A DNA stretch of 57,025 bases. It comes from Hyphomicrobiales bacterium (GTDB lineage Bacteria > Pseudomonadota > Alphaproteobacteria > Rickettsiales > JACKKO01). The notes under the pieces were generated by a model. It had not been told where the DNA came from and ran no database searches. It saw only the letters and a program-made list of their open reading frames with translations. Positions 41,362 through 50,502 of the stretch are shown piece after piece (the first letter of the stretch is position 1; every line of letters starts with the position of its first letter). The stretch is taken from positions 1-57,025 of the forward strand of contig JACKKO010000005.1 in NCBI GenBank assembly GCA_024236395.1. Reading direction: 5' to 3'. The position numbers and the translations under genes are program-made.

Positions 41362-44300
41362 TTAGGCTGCCTGTGCCAAAAGCAGGCGATTGATCTCTTC
41401 CAGCGTGCTACGGACACCTTTCATCCGCGCTTCGGGTTTATCCCAGCCGGTGGCTATCACCACCAGAGATTGATCGCTCCCCCGCAATTTAAAACGCAGG
41501 GGATTTTTGGCAATATGAGTGATGAGTGCCTCCGGGTTAGCAAACTGATTCTCATGAAAGCCAAGCACCGCGCCCTTTGGCCCGGCATCCACTTTCGCTA
41601 CCCCCGCTCGCAGACAGAGCAACTTCAGCTGTACGATCAATAGCAGGTTATCCACCTCTTTGGGGAGCGGGCCAAACCGGTCTACCATCTCAGCGGCAAT
41701 GGCTTCCACCCCGGCTTCCTCGGTGATATCGGCAATCCGACGGTATAGCCCCATACGAAGTGACAGGTCGGCGATATAAGATTCCGGAATCAGCACCGAA
41801 ATCCCCAGGTTAAGCTGTGGACTAAACCGTTCGCGATACGGCTCGGCCTGCCCTTCCCCGGTACCTGCCTCGGCACGCAACTCATCCACGGCTTCTTCCA
41901 GCATTTGCTGATAAAGCTCCACGCCCACTTCCCTCACATGGCCGGATTGCTCCTCCCCTACCAAATTGCCAAAGCCGCGAATGTCCATATCATGACTGGC
42001 AAGGCTGAAGCCCGCGCCCAGATTATCCAGTGTTTGCATTACCTCCAGCCTGCGCTGGGCCTGCTTGGTGGGGATGCGGCGCTGCGGCAGCGTCAGATAG
42101 GCATATGCCCGCACCTTAGAGCGCCCCACCCGCCCGCGTAGCTGGTAAAGCTGCGATAGCCCGAACATATCGGCCCGGTGGATAATCAGCGTATTGACAT
42201 GGGGAATATCTATCCCTGATTCCACGATGGTGGTGCAGAGCAGCACATCAAACTTCCGCTCCGAGAAGGCCAGCATGATGCCATCCAGTTCTTCCGGCGG
42301 TAGTTGACCATGCGCAACGGCAATCTTTACCTCTGGCACCAGCTTACGCAGGCGCTTTTCCACCTCGCCCAGATCCATAATGCGTGGGCAGACATAGAAT
42401 GTGCTCCCACCCCGGTAATGTTCCCGCAGGATCGCCTCGCGGGTAATCACCGGGTCATAGGGCATGACATAGGTACGTACCGCCAGCCGGTCTATCGGCG
42501 GGGTGGCAATAATGCTAAGATCACGAATCCCCGTGAGTGCCATTTGTAACGTGCGCGGAATGGGTGTGGCGGTGAGCGTCAGTACGTGTGTTTCCGCCCG
42601 CAGCTTCTTCAGCTTCTCCTTCTGGGCAACACCAAAATGCTGTTCTTCATCCACAATTAGCAATACCAGATGCTTAAACTGCGTTTGCCTGGAGAGAAGT
42701 GCGTGGGTGCCGATAAGGATATCAACCTGCCCGGCCTCCATCATCTCGCGGGTTTCCCGCGTTTCTTTCGCGCCGACCAGACGTGAAAGCTGGCGAATGG
42801 TATAGGGCATACTGGTAAAGCGCTTGCGGAAGGTTTCATAGTGCTGGCGGCAGAGCAGTGTAGTGGGCGTAATCACCGCCACCTGCCCGCGCATTTCACC
42901 ATCATGCCGGGGCTGCGCCGCCAGGAAGGCTGCTCGCAAGGCCACCTCGGTTTTCCCGAAGCCCACATCCCCGCATACCAGCCGATCCATCGCACTACTG
43001 GCTGCCAGGTCATTTTCTACATCCTCAATGGATTGCAGCTGGTCGTCCGTTTCCGGATAGGGAAAGCGCGCGCAGAACTCATGATACAATGGCGTATGCA
43101 CCTCAAAGGCCGTCGCCTTCCGCAAACGGCGGGCGGCTGCAATCTTTAATAATTCTGCCGCTGAGATCTGAATACGTTTCTTGAGCTTAGCTTTGCGCTT
43201 CTGCCAGGCCAGACCGCCCAGTTTGTCCAGCTCCACCATCTCATCCGCTGCCCCATAACGGGTGATGAGGTCACTGTTTTCCACCGGCACATACAGCTTA
43301 TCCTCTCCGGCATACACCAGCAGCAGACAATCATGCTTCTCCCCGGCGACTTCCAGGATTTTCAGCCCCTCAAAACGGCCAATGCCATGCTCCTTATGCA
43401 CTACCAACTCGCCCTCTGCCAGTGTATCCATCTCCGCAAAGAACTGCTGGTTGGCTTTACGCTTCTGCGTGGTACGAGCAATTTTCTCACCCAGCAAATC
43501 CTGCTCGGTGATGCAGCGCAAATGCTCACTGACGAATCCATGTTCCAATGGCAATACCGCCAGCCACACCAGCGCATCGGCACGAGTATGATTGATCGTA
43601 TCCACCATCCGGCAGGAGATAGCGTGCTCCTCCAGCATACGCTGCATCCGCGCACGCGATCCTTCCGAGACACAGGCGATGACATTAGCCTGCTGCCTGT
43701 CCAGTGTGTTTTTCAGATAATCGAATACACTGATTTTCTGGCTCTGGCTTTCCGCCGCATAGTTGATGCTATGTCGATAGGCTGACTTTGCTCCTTCTTC
43801 GGGCAAATAGGCAGAAAAATGTACAGCGTCATGCTGAGAAAGGCATTGTACCCATTCCCTTTCCGACAGGTAGAGTTGCTCCATGGGGACGGGCTTATAC
43901 TCCGGCCTGCTACCCTCCAGTGCGTGGTCGTCCGCCCGGCTCTGATAATATTCCTGTACCTGCGCCTGCCGTTCCTGCCGCGCTTCATCGGTAAGATGGT
44001 CGGTGACGACGTACACATCCTGTGGCAGATAATCAAACAGGGTTTCCATGTGCGTATAGAATAAGGGCTGCCAATGTTCCACGCCGGGATAGCGCCGCCC
44101 GGAGGTGACGGCCTCATAAAGCGGATCTTCCTTCAGCACCGCACCAAAAAGCGCGTGATACTGCGTTTTGAAATGGCTGATAGTGGTATGGGTCAGTAGT
44201 ACCTCGCTGGCCGGACGCAGGATAAACTGGCTAGTATTCCCGGTGGTGACCTGTGTCACCGGGTCAAACGTGCGGATGCTCTCCAACTCATCCCCAAAGA

Positions 44301-44826
44301 AATCCAGCCGGTACGGCGCTTCTGCCCCGGTGGGAAAAATATCCAGTAAGCTGCCGCGCGTGGCAAAATCCCCGGCTTCGCTTACGGTACTGGCGGGGGC
44401 ATAGCCATTTTCCACCAGGTAATGCGTCAATGTCTCCCGCTTCATCTTATCACCACTTTTTACCGCCAGTACCGAACTTGCCACCATCTCCCGTGGCAAT
44501 ACCCGCTGCTGGACCGCGTTAACAGTGGTCAGTACGATACAGGGCTTCCCCCCCTGCCCCAGACTGTGCAAACGCCCCAGCGCCATCAGACGACGGTCAA
44601 CGACGGTAGGATTGGGTGAAATACGATCATACGGAAGGCAGTCCCAGGCCGGGAACGTCACCACCTCACAGCCCGGTGCAAAAAACGGAATCGCCTGCTC
44701 CAGGATAGCCATGCGTTGTTCATCCCGGCAGATAAACAGGATGCAGGCATGCTCCGGATGCAACGCCGCCAATGCACTCGCCTGTGCACCATCAGGGATA
44801 AATTGTACGGTGGTTCCTTCTGCCAT
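41362..44826 (-). CDS. mfd: Transcription-repair coupling factor Mfd
   Basis: ATP-dependent translocase that removes stalled RNA polymerase and recruits UvrA for repair. The 1154-residue protein has the N-terminal UvrB-like module (FPAWDCLPYDRISPNP; LLDIFPTGAEAPYRLDFFGDELESIR), a CarD-like RNA polymerase-interaction domain (GELVVHKEHGIGRFEGL...), and the helicase core: GDVGFGKTEVALRAAF (Walker A), VDEEQHFGV (motif II), TLTATPIPRTLQMAL, QLRGRVGRSKVRAYAYL, and the C-terminal TRCF domain. Length is normal. Starts 8 bases after the Mth938-domain gene. Confidence 0.97.
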   Translation of the reverse strand: MAEGTTVQFIPDGAQASALAALHPEHACILFICRDEQRMAILEQAIPFFAPGCEVVTFPAWDCLPYDRISPNPTVVDRRLMALGRLHSLGQGGKPCIVLTTVNAVQQRVLPREMVASSVLAVKSGDKMKRETLTHYLVENGYAPASTVSEAGDFATRGSLLDIFPTGAEAPYRLDFFGDELESIRTFDPVTQVTTGNTSQFILRPASEVLLTHTTISHFKTQYHALFGAVLKEDPLYEAVTSGRRYPGVEHWQPLFYTHMETLFDYLPQDVYVVTDHLTDEARQERQAQVQEYYQSRADDHALEGSRPEYKPVPMEQLYLSEREWVQCLSQHDAVHFSAYLPEEGAKSAYRHSINYAAESQSQKISVFDYLKNTLDRQQANVIACVSEGSRARMQRMLEEHAISCRMVDTINHTRADALVWLAVLPLEHGFVSEHLRCITEQDLLGEKIARTTQKRKANQQFFAEMDTLAEGELVVHKEHGIGRFEGLKILEVAGEKHDCLLLVYAGEDKLYVPVENSDLITRYGAADEMVELDKLGGLAWQKRKAKLKKRIQISAAELLKIAAARRLRKATAFEVHTPLYHEFCARFPYPETDDQLQSIEDVENDLAASSAMDRLVCGDVGFGKTEVALRAAFLAAQPRHDGEMRGQVAVITPTTLLCRQHYETFRKRFTSMPYTIRQLSRLVGAKETRETREMMEAGQVDILIGTHALLSRQTQFKHLVLLIVDEEQHFGVAQKEKLKKLRAETHVLTLTATPIPRTLQMALTGIRDLSIIATPPIDRLAVRTYVMPYDPVITREAILREHYRGGSTFYVCPRIMDLGEVEKRLRKLVPEVKIAVAHGQLPPEELDGIMLAFSERKFDVLLCTTIVESGIDIPHVNTLIIHRADMFGLSQLYQLRGRVGRSKVRAYAYLTLPQRRIPTKQAQRRLEVMQTLDNLGAGFSLASHDMDIRGFGNLVGEEQSGHVREVGVELYQQMLEEAVDELRAEAGTGEGQAEPYRERFSPQLNLGISVLIPESYIADLSLRMGLYRRIADITEEAGVEAIAAEMVDRFGPLPKEVDNLLLIVQLKLLCLRAGVAKVDAGPKGAVLGFHENQFANPEALITHIAKNPLRFKLRGSDQSLVVIATGWDKPEARMKGVRSTLEEINRLLLAQAA

Positions 44827-44834
44827 GCGGAATG

Positions 44835-45209
44835 CTATACCGCAATCAGTGCCGCCATAACAGCCCGTTCTTCCGCCAGCAACACATTATAGGTACGGCA
44901 GGCAGCCCCCGTATCCATCACCTCCACCACCAGCCCGGCAGCGCGGAGCATTTCCAGCATTGGCTTTGGCGGGAATGTTTGTGTTTTTCCTGTTCCTAAA
45001 AGTAGCAAATCAGCATTAGACTGGCACTGTATAATTTCTTCAAGTAATATATTAGATAATTCTTCTATCTTATTTATACTCCAATCTATAATAGATTCTT
45101 TAGTGAGGATAACACTACCCTCATATGGGGTGTCTGCCACCACAAAGCGACCATTCCCATACGATTGAATCAGCGTACGGTTACGCGGAACCAGTGGCGT
45201 GACATCCAT
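44835..45209 (-). CDS. Mth938-domain (NDUFAF3-like) protein
   Basis: A 124-residue protein of the Mth938/DUF498 family, whose mitochondrial relative NDUFAF3 helps assemble respiratory complex I; the bacterial role is not established. Pattern seen: LIQSYGNGRFVVADTPYEGSVILTKE, LLLLGTGKTQTFPPKPML and MDTGAACRTYNVLLAEERAVMAALI. In alphaproteobacteria it usually follows secD-secF; here it directly follows secD (5 bases). Co-transcribed with yajC-secD and mfd. Confidence 0.88.
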   Translation of the reverse strand: MDVTPLVPRNRTLIQSYGNGRFVVADTPYEGSVILTKESIIDWSINKIEELSNILLEEIIQCQSNADLLLLGTGKTQTFPPKPMLEMLRAAGLVVEVMDTGAACRTYNVLLAEERAVMAALIAV

Positions 45210-45214
45210 GTGAG

Positions 45215-46774
45215 CTAAATCGGTAGTTTCTTCGGGCGTTTACGCCGTAGCCAGGTGGCAATCATTAGGCGAGTGAGCAATATCGCTGTAAACATGGAAG
45301 CGATAATCCCGATGGAGAGCGTGACGGCGAACCCTTTCACCGGGCCAGAGCCAAATGCAAAGAGTAATAGCGTGGCGATCAGCGTGGTCACATTGGCATC
45401 CAGAATGGTGGTGAAGGCCTGCTTGAAGCCACTTTCGGTGGCCGAAAGCGGGGTACGCCCATTATTCACTTCTTCCCGAATACGTTCAAAGATCAGCACA
45501 TTGGCGTCCACCGCCATCCCGATCGTCAACACAATCCCGGCAATCCCCGGCAGGGTCAACGTAGCACCAAACAGCGAAAGCGCCGCCATAATCAGCACCA
45601 GGTTTACCGCGAGTGAAATCGTGGAGAATACGCCAAACAGACCATAAAACAATAGCATAAACACCGCCACCAGCACCATCCCGATGATGGAAGCGGCGAT
45701 CCCGGCATCAATCGAATCCTGCCCCAGGCTTGGCCCCACGGTGCGCTCTTCCACAATTTCCAGCGGCGCCGGCAGCGCACCGGCACGTAACAACAACGCT
45801 AAATCCTGTGCTTCCTGCACACTGAAGCCACCGGAGATAATCCCTGATCCACCTAGAATCGGTTCATTGATGCGCGGCGCACTGATGACTTTTCCATCCA
45901 GCACGATAGCAAACGGCTTGCCCACATTGTGCTTGGTAATATCGCCAAACTTGCGCGCACCCTGGTTATTAAAGCGGAAGCTGACAACCGGCTGGCCACG
46001 CTCAAACGTGGATTGTGAATTCACCAGCAGTTCCCCACTTAGCATCACCCGTTTTTTAATCAGGTAATAGCGCAGCTTACCTTCATCCTGCCCGGTCAAT
46101 AGCTCCAGTCCTGGCCCGGGACGTACTGCCGTGCCAGGATACGGGTTGGTATCGTCCATCAGGTGAAAGGTCATCTTGGCGGTACGGCCCAACAATTGCT
46201 TCAGCCTTTCCGGGTCTTGCAGGCCGGGTACCTGCAGCAGGATACGGTTATCCCCCTGCCGCTGAATAATCGGCTCACGCGTACCGGTTTCGTCTACGCG
46301 GCGGCGTACGATTTCAATAGACTGTTCCAGCACGTTACGGCGCATTGTATCCAGTACATCGTCACGATAGCTCACACGCAGGCTATCGCCCTCGCGACTA
46401 ATCATGAAGTCGCGGGAAATATCGCGAATAGCTTCCTCTGCGGTATCAGCCTGCGGGGGATCACGCAGATCAAACCGGGCAAATTTTTCATCTGCCCCTA
46501 AATTGACATAACCGATTTTATTTTCCCGCAGTTTGGCGCGAATATCATCCACCAATTGCTCCACCTGCTGACGCAGATAGGTATCAAAATCCACTTCCAG
46601 CAGCAGGTATGAACCACCCTGAAGATCTAATCCCAGATTCAGCGTCCTGTTTGTTGGTAGCCATGAAGCAGGTTTGCCATTTTCATCCCGGATAAAATTT
46701 GGCAGTGACATAACCACCGCCAGCAGGCAAACAGCCAGAATAAGACTAATTTTTAACCGCGAGAAATGCAGCAT
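45215..46774 (-). CDS. secD: Protein translocase subunit SecD
   Basis: Membrane subunit of SecDF-YajC, which uses the proton motive force to pull proteins across the inner membrane. The 519-residue protein has TM1, a large periplasmic domain (LGLDLQGGSYLLLEVDFD, IIQRQGDNRILLQVPGLQDPERLK), and the C-terminal five-helix bundle (GPSLGQDSIDAGIAASIIG, GFGATLTLPGIAGIVLTIGMAVDANVLIFERIREE). It ends normally and is not fused to SecF. secF is not next to it. Confidence 0.96.
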   Translation of the reverse strand: MLHFSRLKISLILAVCLLAVVMSLPNFIRDENGKPASWLPTNRTLNLGLDLQGGSYLLLEVDFDTYLRQQVEQLVDDIRAKLRENKIGYVNLGADEKFARFDLRDPPQADTAEEAIRDISRDFMISREGDSLRVSYRDDVLDTMRRNVLEQSIEIVRRRVDETGTREPIIQRQGDNRILLQVPGLQDPERLKQLLGRTAKMTFHLMDDTNPYPGTAVRPGPGLELLTGQDEGKLRYYLIKKRVMLSGELLVNSQSTFERGQPVVSFRFNNQGARKFGDITKHNVGKPFAIVLDGKVISAPRINEPILGGSGIISGGFSVQEAQDLALLLRAGALPAPLEIVEERTVGPSLGQDSIDAGIAASIIGMVLVAVFMLLFYGLFGVFSTISLAVNLVLIMAALSLFGATLTLPGIAGIVLTIGMAVDANVLIFERIREEVNNGRTPLSATESGFKQAFTTILDANVTTLIATLLLFAFGSGPVKGFAVTLSIGIIASMFTAILLTRLMIATWLRRKRPKKLPI

Positions 46775-46783
46775 AGGATGCTC

Positions 46784-47170
46784 TTAGGCCGCTTTCTTTT
46801 TTGTTGCTTTCTTTGGAGCAGACTCTGCCTGCGGCAGTTTAGCCAGCGCCTTATCGGTAATCTTTTCATTGACCATGTTTTTTACCGCATAAACCCGCAC
46901 GCCCGGTGAAACTTCCAGCTCCAGCTTATTATCCTCTATCTTGACCACCTTGCCAATGATCCCACCGGAGGTGACCACCGCATCGCCTTTCTGGATACTA
47001 TCCAGCATGGAGCGGTGTTCATCCATACGTTTCTTTTGCGGACGATACATGAGGAAATAAAAAATAGCGATAAGTAGAATAAAAGGCGCTATCAAGCCAC
47101 CAAGCCCCGGCTGTTCCGGAGGAAGCGGAGCATTAGCGCTACCGGAAGGTTGTACCTGAATCGTTTCCAT
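46784..47170 (-). CDS. yajC: Preprotein translocase subunit YajC
   Basis: Small single-TM partner of SecDF. The ATG at 47170 has GGAG in GGAGAAACCC upstream and gives 128 residues; the ATG at 47182 is part of that site. The TM is LIAPFILLIAIFYFLMYRPQKKRM, followed by the YajC domain (DAVVTSGGIIGKVVKIEDNKLELEVSPGVRV) and a Lys/Ala-rich tail. First gene of the yajC-secD-Mth938-mfd unit. Confidence 0.93.
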   Translation of the reverse strand: METIQVQPSGSANAPLPPEQPGLGGLIAPFILLIAIFYFLMYRPQKKRMDEHRSMLDSIQKGDAVVTSGGIIGKVVKIEDNKLELEVSPGVRVYAVKNMVNEKITDKALAKLPQAESAPKKATKKKAA

Positions 47171-47294
47171 GGGTTTCTCCATTTGATAAATTAAGCCGGA
47201 GCACTATAACGGTTTCCCCACTGCATGCCAACCGTTTCTCGTCCGTTCTATCAGAATGATTGCGGCAGAGGATGGCATCGGCTAGGGTGCTGAT

Positions 47295-48665
47295 ATGAAT
47301 GACTTACGTACCCTCAACCAGCCTGTTGTGCTTTTTGGTGTTTTTGCTGTAATATTCTGTGGGTACATTATTGCTGCCAATCCTTTGTTTTTCTTCCCGG
47401 ATTCCCCTTGGCATCTGGCTGCAGGAGACCTGATTCGTGCCTCCGGTGGCCTGCCAGCCTATGATGCATGGTCTTATACCGCCGGGGAAACGCGGTGGTT
47501 CCACCAATCCTGGGGCTTTGATGTCATTATTAGTATCATTCGACAGTACTTAGGGTTACCTGGCCTATACATTCTGACTTATGGGCTGGGTGCTTTGGTG
47601 CTGGTACTGGTGTGGAAAAATATATTACTGAGGGATGTCACAGCACGCGGTCTGATTGCCGCGTGGCTTTTGGCGGCAATTGCGCTGTTCCCTAGGGTTG
47701 GTCTGAAACCGGATATGATCTCCTATCTTTTGGTGGTAGTGTTTTATATCTTCCTCCACCGCTCCCGCGAGAACATTAAATACGCGTATGCCCTGCCCTT
47801 GCTGATGGTCATCTGGGTGAATGTGCATGGCGGGTTCCTGGCAGGGTTAATCCTGATTACTATTTATTTCATTGAAGCAATCCTGAAAAAAGAGAATCAA
47901 CGCATACGACATTTTATGATGATAGGCCTTGGTTGTGGTTTAGCCATACTGGTAAACCCCTTGGGAATACATATCTTACCGGCAATCCTGGCAAACGTGA
48001 ACAGCCAGATTATTGCACAGCTTGGTGAATGGAAGCCATTGAGCGCATCGCAATTTCCTTTTGTGTTCATGGCGATGTTTGTCATGGTGCTGGTGACAAA
48101 TATCCGTAACCATAAGATCCCATTAGCGGACAAGGTTGTCGCCTATATCTGGCTGGTGATGGGCATTGATTCTACACGCTTCTCCATGTATTTCGGCATC
48201 CTTGCCGCCCCTTATATCGCACAGTGTATGAAAGATCTTGAGCCGGATAATATCCGTATCCATGTGCCTACACAGCAGGCCATAAAGTGGCTGAGTGGTG
48301 GAGTAATTCTGCTCGGCCTTTCGGCGTTACTCATTATTTCCCGTGTGCAACAGAGCACGTATATCCACTTTCCTGGTGATATCGATGAACCTATTGTTCA
48401 AAGCATCGTAAAGGAATTTCCGGATATCCGCTTCTTTAATGATTATAATATTGGCGGTAAATTGATTTATTATTCTGGTGGCAAGCTCAAGGTATTCGTG
48501 GATGGGCGCGCCGGTACAGTCTATCCTCCGGATGTACTGTCCGATTATGTGAACGTGTTTTTTATGCAGCCAGACATGATGGATGTGATTAGGAAGTATA
48601 ACATAGAGGGCTTTCTGCTTCCTCCGGATACGTTCCTTGCTTCTTTTTTTAGAACATTCAGATGA
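47295..48665 (+). CDS. Polytopic membrane protein, GT-C-like, C-terminus frameshifted
   Basis: A 456-residue membrane protein with about nine TM helices, resembling membrane glycosyltransferase-like families of surface-glycan pathways. The first loop has NPLFFFPDSPWHLAAGDLIRASGG with conserved Asp and His-type residues, and the C-terminal soluble part starts NDYNIGGKLIYYSGGKLKVFVDGRAG. At a run of seven Ts (48644-48650) the frame changes to a premature stop (FFRTFR). Removing one T gives a longer protein (ASFLEHSDDWEKAQISEPE...) whose TGA overlaps the ATG of the xthA relic at 48756-48759 (ATGA). So the true end was probably 48759. A sequencing error at the T run is possible. Confidence 0.75.
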   Translation: MNDLRTLNQPVVLFGVFAVIFCGYIIAANPLFFFPDSPWHLAAGDLIRASGGLPAYDAWSYTAGETRWFHQSWGFDVIISIIRQYLGLPGLYILTYGLGALVLVLVWKNILLRDVTARGLIAAWLLAAIALFPRVGLKPDMISYLLVVVFYIFLHRSRENIKYAYALPLLMVIWVNVHGGFLAGLILITIYFIEAILKKENQRIRHFMMIGLGCGLAILVNPLGIHILPAILANVNSQIIAQLGEWKPLSASQFPFVFMAMFVMVLVTNIRNHKIPLADKVVAYIWLVMGIDSTRFSMYFGILAAPYIAQCMKDLEPDNIRIHVPTQQAIKWLSGGVILLGLSALLIISRVQQSTYIHFPGDIDEPIVQSIVKEFPDIRFFNDYNIGGKLIYYSGGKLKVFVDGRAGTVYPPDVLSDYVNVFFMQPDMMDVIRKYNIEGFLLPPDTFLASFFRTFR

Positions 48666-48755
48666 TTGGGAGAAAGCGCAGATATCCGAGCCTGAATGTC
48701 TATCTACTGGCTCCTTCTGCTATCCCTTCCTCAGCAATCCATTAGGTTTTTATCC

Positions 48756-49500
48756 ATGAAATTGATTACGGAATATCAACTCTCTGCGTCTGCGTTTACC
48801 TATCGTAAAGAATCTCGTGGAACAGGAAACCCAGACATCCCTCTCTCTACAGGAAACCAAGGTGGAAGACGAAATTTCCGCTGGCTGACTGTATGTACTG
48901 GATTTTCGCACGTAGTATTTTGTGGCGAAATCCTATAACAGGGTAACGATTCTTTCAAACTACCATGGCAAACGCCACGCCGGTCGCTCCACAACGTGAT
49001 GCCCGGCATATGCGGTTACATGCCAGATGGTATTGAGTGCATAATTTTTACGTCCCGCTAGAGGGGATATTCCTGATCCGGAGAAAACCCCAAATCTGCC
49101 ATAAGCTCCGCTATGTGAAATGACCAAGATGGTTCTGCCCGGCACCGAAGTAAGGACTCTGCCTGTGTACTGGTGGGTGATCTAAATATCGCCCTTTGGA
49201 GCATGATGTGTGGTCACATAAGCAACTGATGAATGGTATCCCACACCGAGACGAACAGGTTGAGCAGCATAAGGACTCTATCGGCTGGGTGGATGGTTCC
49301 GCCTGTTTGTCCCTGAAACGGAGAAACTTTATAGCTGGTGGAGTTACCGTAACCGGACTGGAAAAATCCAATCGCGGACGCCGTCTAGATCATACCGGGT
49401 GACACCCTTGCGTGCGCATGTCCGTTCATGGTACTATCTTGAAGCACGTGACTGGGAAAAACCCTCCGACCACGTACCCGTTATACTGGAAATTGCATGA
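48756..49500 (+). pseudogene. xthA: Exodeoxyribonuclease III relic, many frameshifts
   Basis: No open frame spans the region, but exonuclease III is readable piece by piece in shifting frames: MKLIT then NINSLRLRLPIVKNLVEQET (48756-48831), SLQETKVEDEI, GFSHVVFCGE, KLPWQTP (about 48956), VHNFYVP (about 49037), SACVLVGDLNIA (about 49157-49192), EHDVWSHKQLM (about 49199), RLFVPETEKLYSWWSYRN (49300-49353), EKSNRGRRLDHT, and VTPLRAHVRSWYY...RDWEKPSDHVPV to the TGA at 49498-49500. The catalytic Glu (LQETK), Asp/Asn (GDLN) and final Asp/His (SDH) motifs are still readable, so decay is not ancient, but at least eight indels rule out a functional protein. Both ends keep ATGA overlaps with the neighbouring genes. 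Confidence 0.85.
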
Positions 49501-50498
49501 AACTGTTTGCCTTCCTCCTCATCCTGACCCTTAGCTTGTCCGCAGGCATTACTCACGCCTTTGAGCTTTCTTTGCCGCTGGATTGTCAGTTGGGGAAAAG
49601 CTGCTTTATCCAGAAATATGTCGATACCGACGAAAAGGAAAATGAATGGCGGGATTATCAATGCAATCATATGAGCGATGATGGCCATAAGGGAACCGAT
49701 TTTCGTTTGCGAAATTACATGGAGATGCGTAAAGGCTACGCAGTTCTTGCCGTAGCTCCCGGTGAAGTGACAGCTACCAGGGACGGAATGGATGATATCA
49801 GTGCCAAAAAACTTCCTCCTGGAGCAATACGGGATAAAGAATGCGGGAATGGCGTAGTGATAGATCATGGTAAGGGCTGGAAAACCCAATACTGCCATAT
49901 GAAGAAAGGGAGCATCCTTGTGGAAAAAGGATCGCATGTGGAGCGCGGCCAGCCACTTGGCATGGTAGGACTTTCCGGACAAACGGAATTCCCACATGTC
50001 CATATGAGTGTTTTTCTGAACAACCGCATTATCGACCCGTTCACCGGTATTCAGCGTTATACTGGGTGTGGGCTGAGTAATATTAATCCATTATGGCAGA
50101 TGCAATTGTTGCCCACCATCATGCAGTTAACACCGGAAGCAATATTAAATGTGGGTTTTGCGACACGTATCCCCCCGGTAGAAGAAGTGAGGGAAGGAAA
50201 GCATCAGGATATCAAAACCACGCCAGATGCCAGTGCTATCATTCTTTGGGCAGATATGATGGGGATTCGTACCGGAGATTCAATTATCTTTGAGATTATG
50301 GCGCCAAATGGCGAAATACTACATAGCCAGAATAAGCAGATTATGAAGGATTATGCCCAGTTTTATCTTTATGCCGGGCGAGATAACTCGCGTATTGGCC
50401 GCTGGCCGGAAGGCACGTATACCGGTAAGGTATTTATTGAACGCGAGAATAAAACACTGGTAGAAGCAGAAACCACTCTGACAGTTGCCGCTGAATAG
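49497..50498 (+). CDS. M23 (LytM) family peptidase, secreted
   Basis: Predicted periplasmic peptidoglycan hydrolase or its degenerate regulator, 333 residues with a signal peptide (MKLFAFLLILTLSLSAGITHA). The zinc site is complete: GHKGTDF (H64, D68), QYCHM (H134) and FPHVHMSV (H167, H169), so an active enzyme is expected. The N-terminal part of the mature protein is Cys-containing (DCQLGKSCFIQ, QCNHMSDDGHKG). The C-terminal 120 residues form a beta-rich extra domain. The ATG overlaps the TGA of the xthA relic (ATGA), showing that the two were once coupled; it now probably depends on transcription through the relic. Confidence 0.88.
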   Translation: MKLFAFLLILTLSLSAGITHAFELSLPLDCQLGKSCFIQKYVDTDEKENEWRDYQCNHMSDDGHKGTDFRLRNYMEMRKGYAVLAVAPGEVTATRDGMDDISAKKLPPGAIRDKECGNGVVIDHGKGWKTQYCHMKKGSILVEKGSHVERGQPLGMVGLSGQTEFPHVHMSVFLNNRIIDPFTGIQRYTGCGLSNINPLWQMQLLPTIMQLTPEAILNVGFATRIPPVEEVREGKHQDIKTTPDASAIILWADMMGIRTGDSIIFEIMAPNGEILHSQNKQIMKDYAQFYLYAGRDNSRIGRWPEGTYTGKVFIERENKTLVEAETTLTVAAE

Positions 50499-50502
50499 CT
50501 CT

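Noticed and set aside
41319..41368. GCCTAA...TTAGGC inverted repeat at the mfd end as an attachment site or terminator
   Set aside because: Only six paired bases with a loop near 40 and no T-run; probably chance.
48800..49009. Short minus-strand open frame in the 48.7-49.5 kb gap as a new gene
   Set aside because: The region is explained on the plus strand by the xthA relic; the minus frame has no start signal or similarity.
49434..50003. 189-residue minus-strand open frame over the M23 peptidase start
   Set aside because: Lies opposite the signal peptide and zinc motifs of a clear sense gene.
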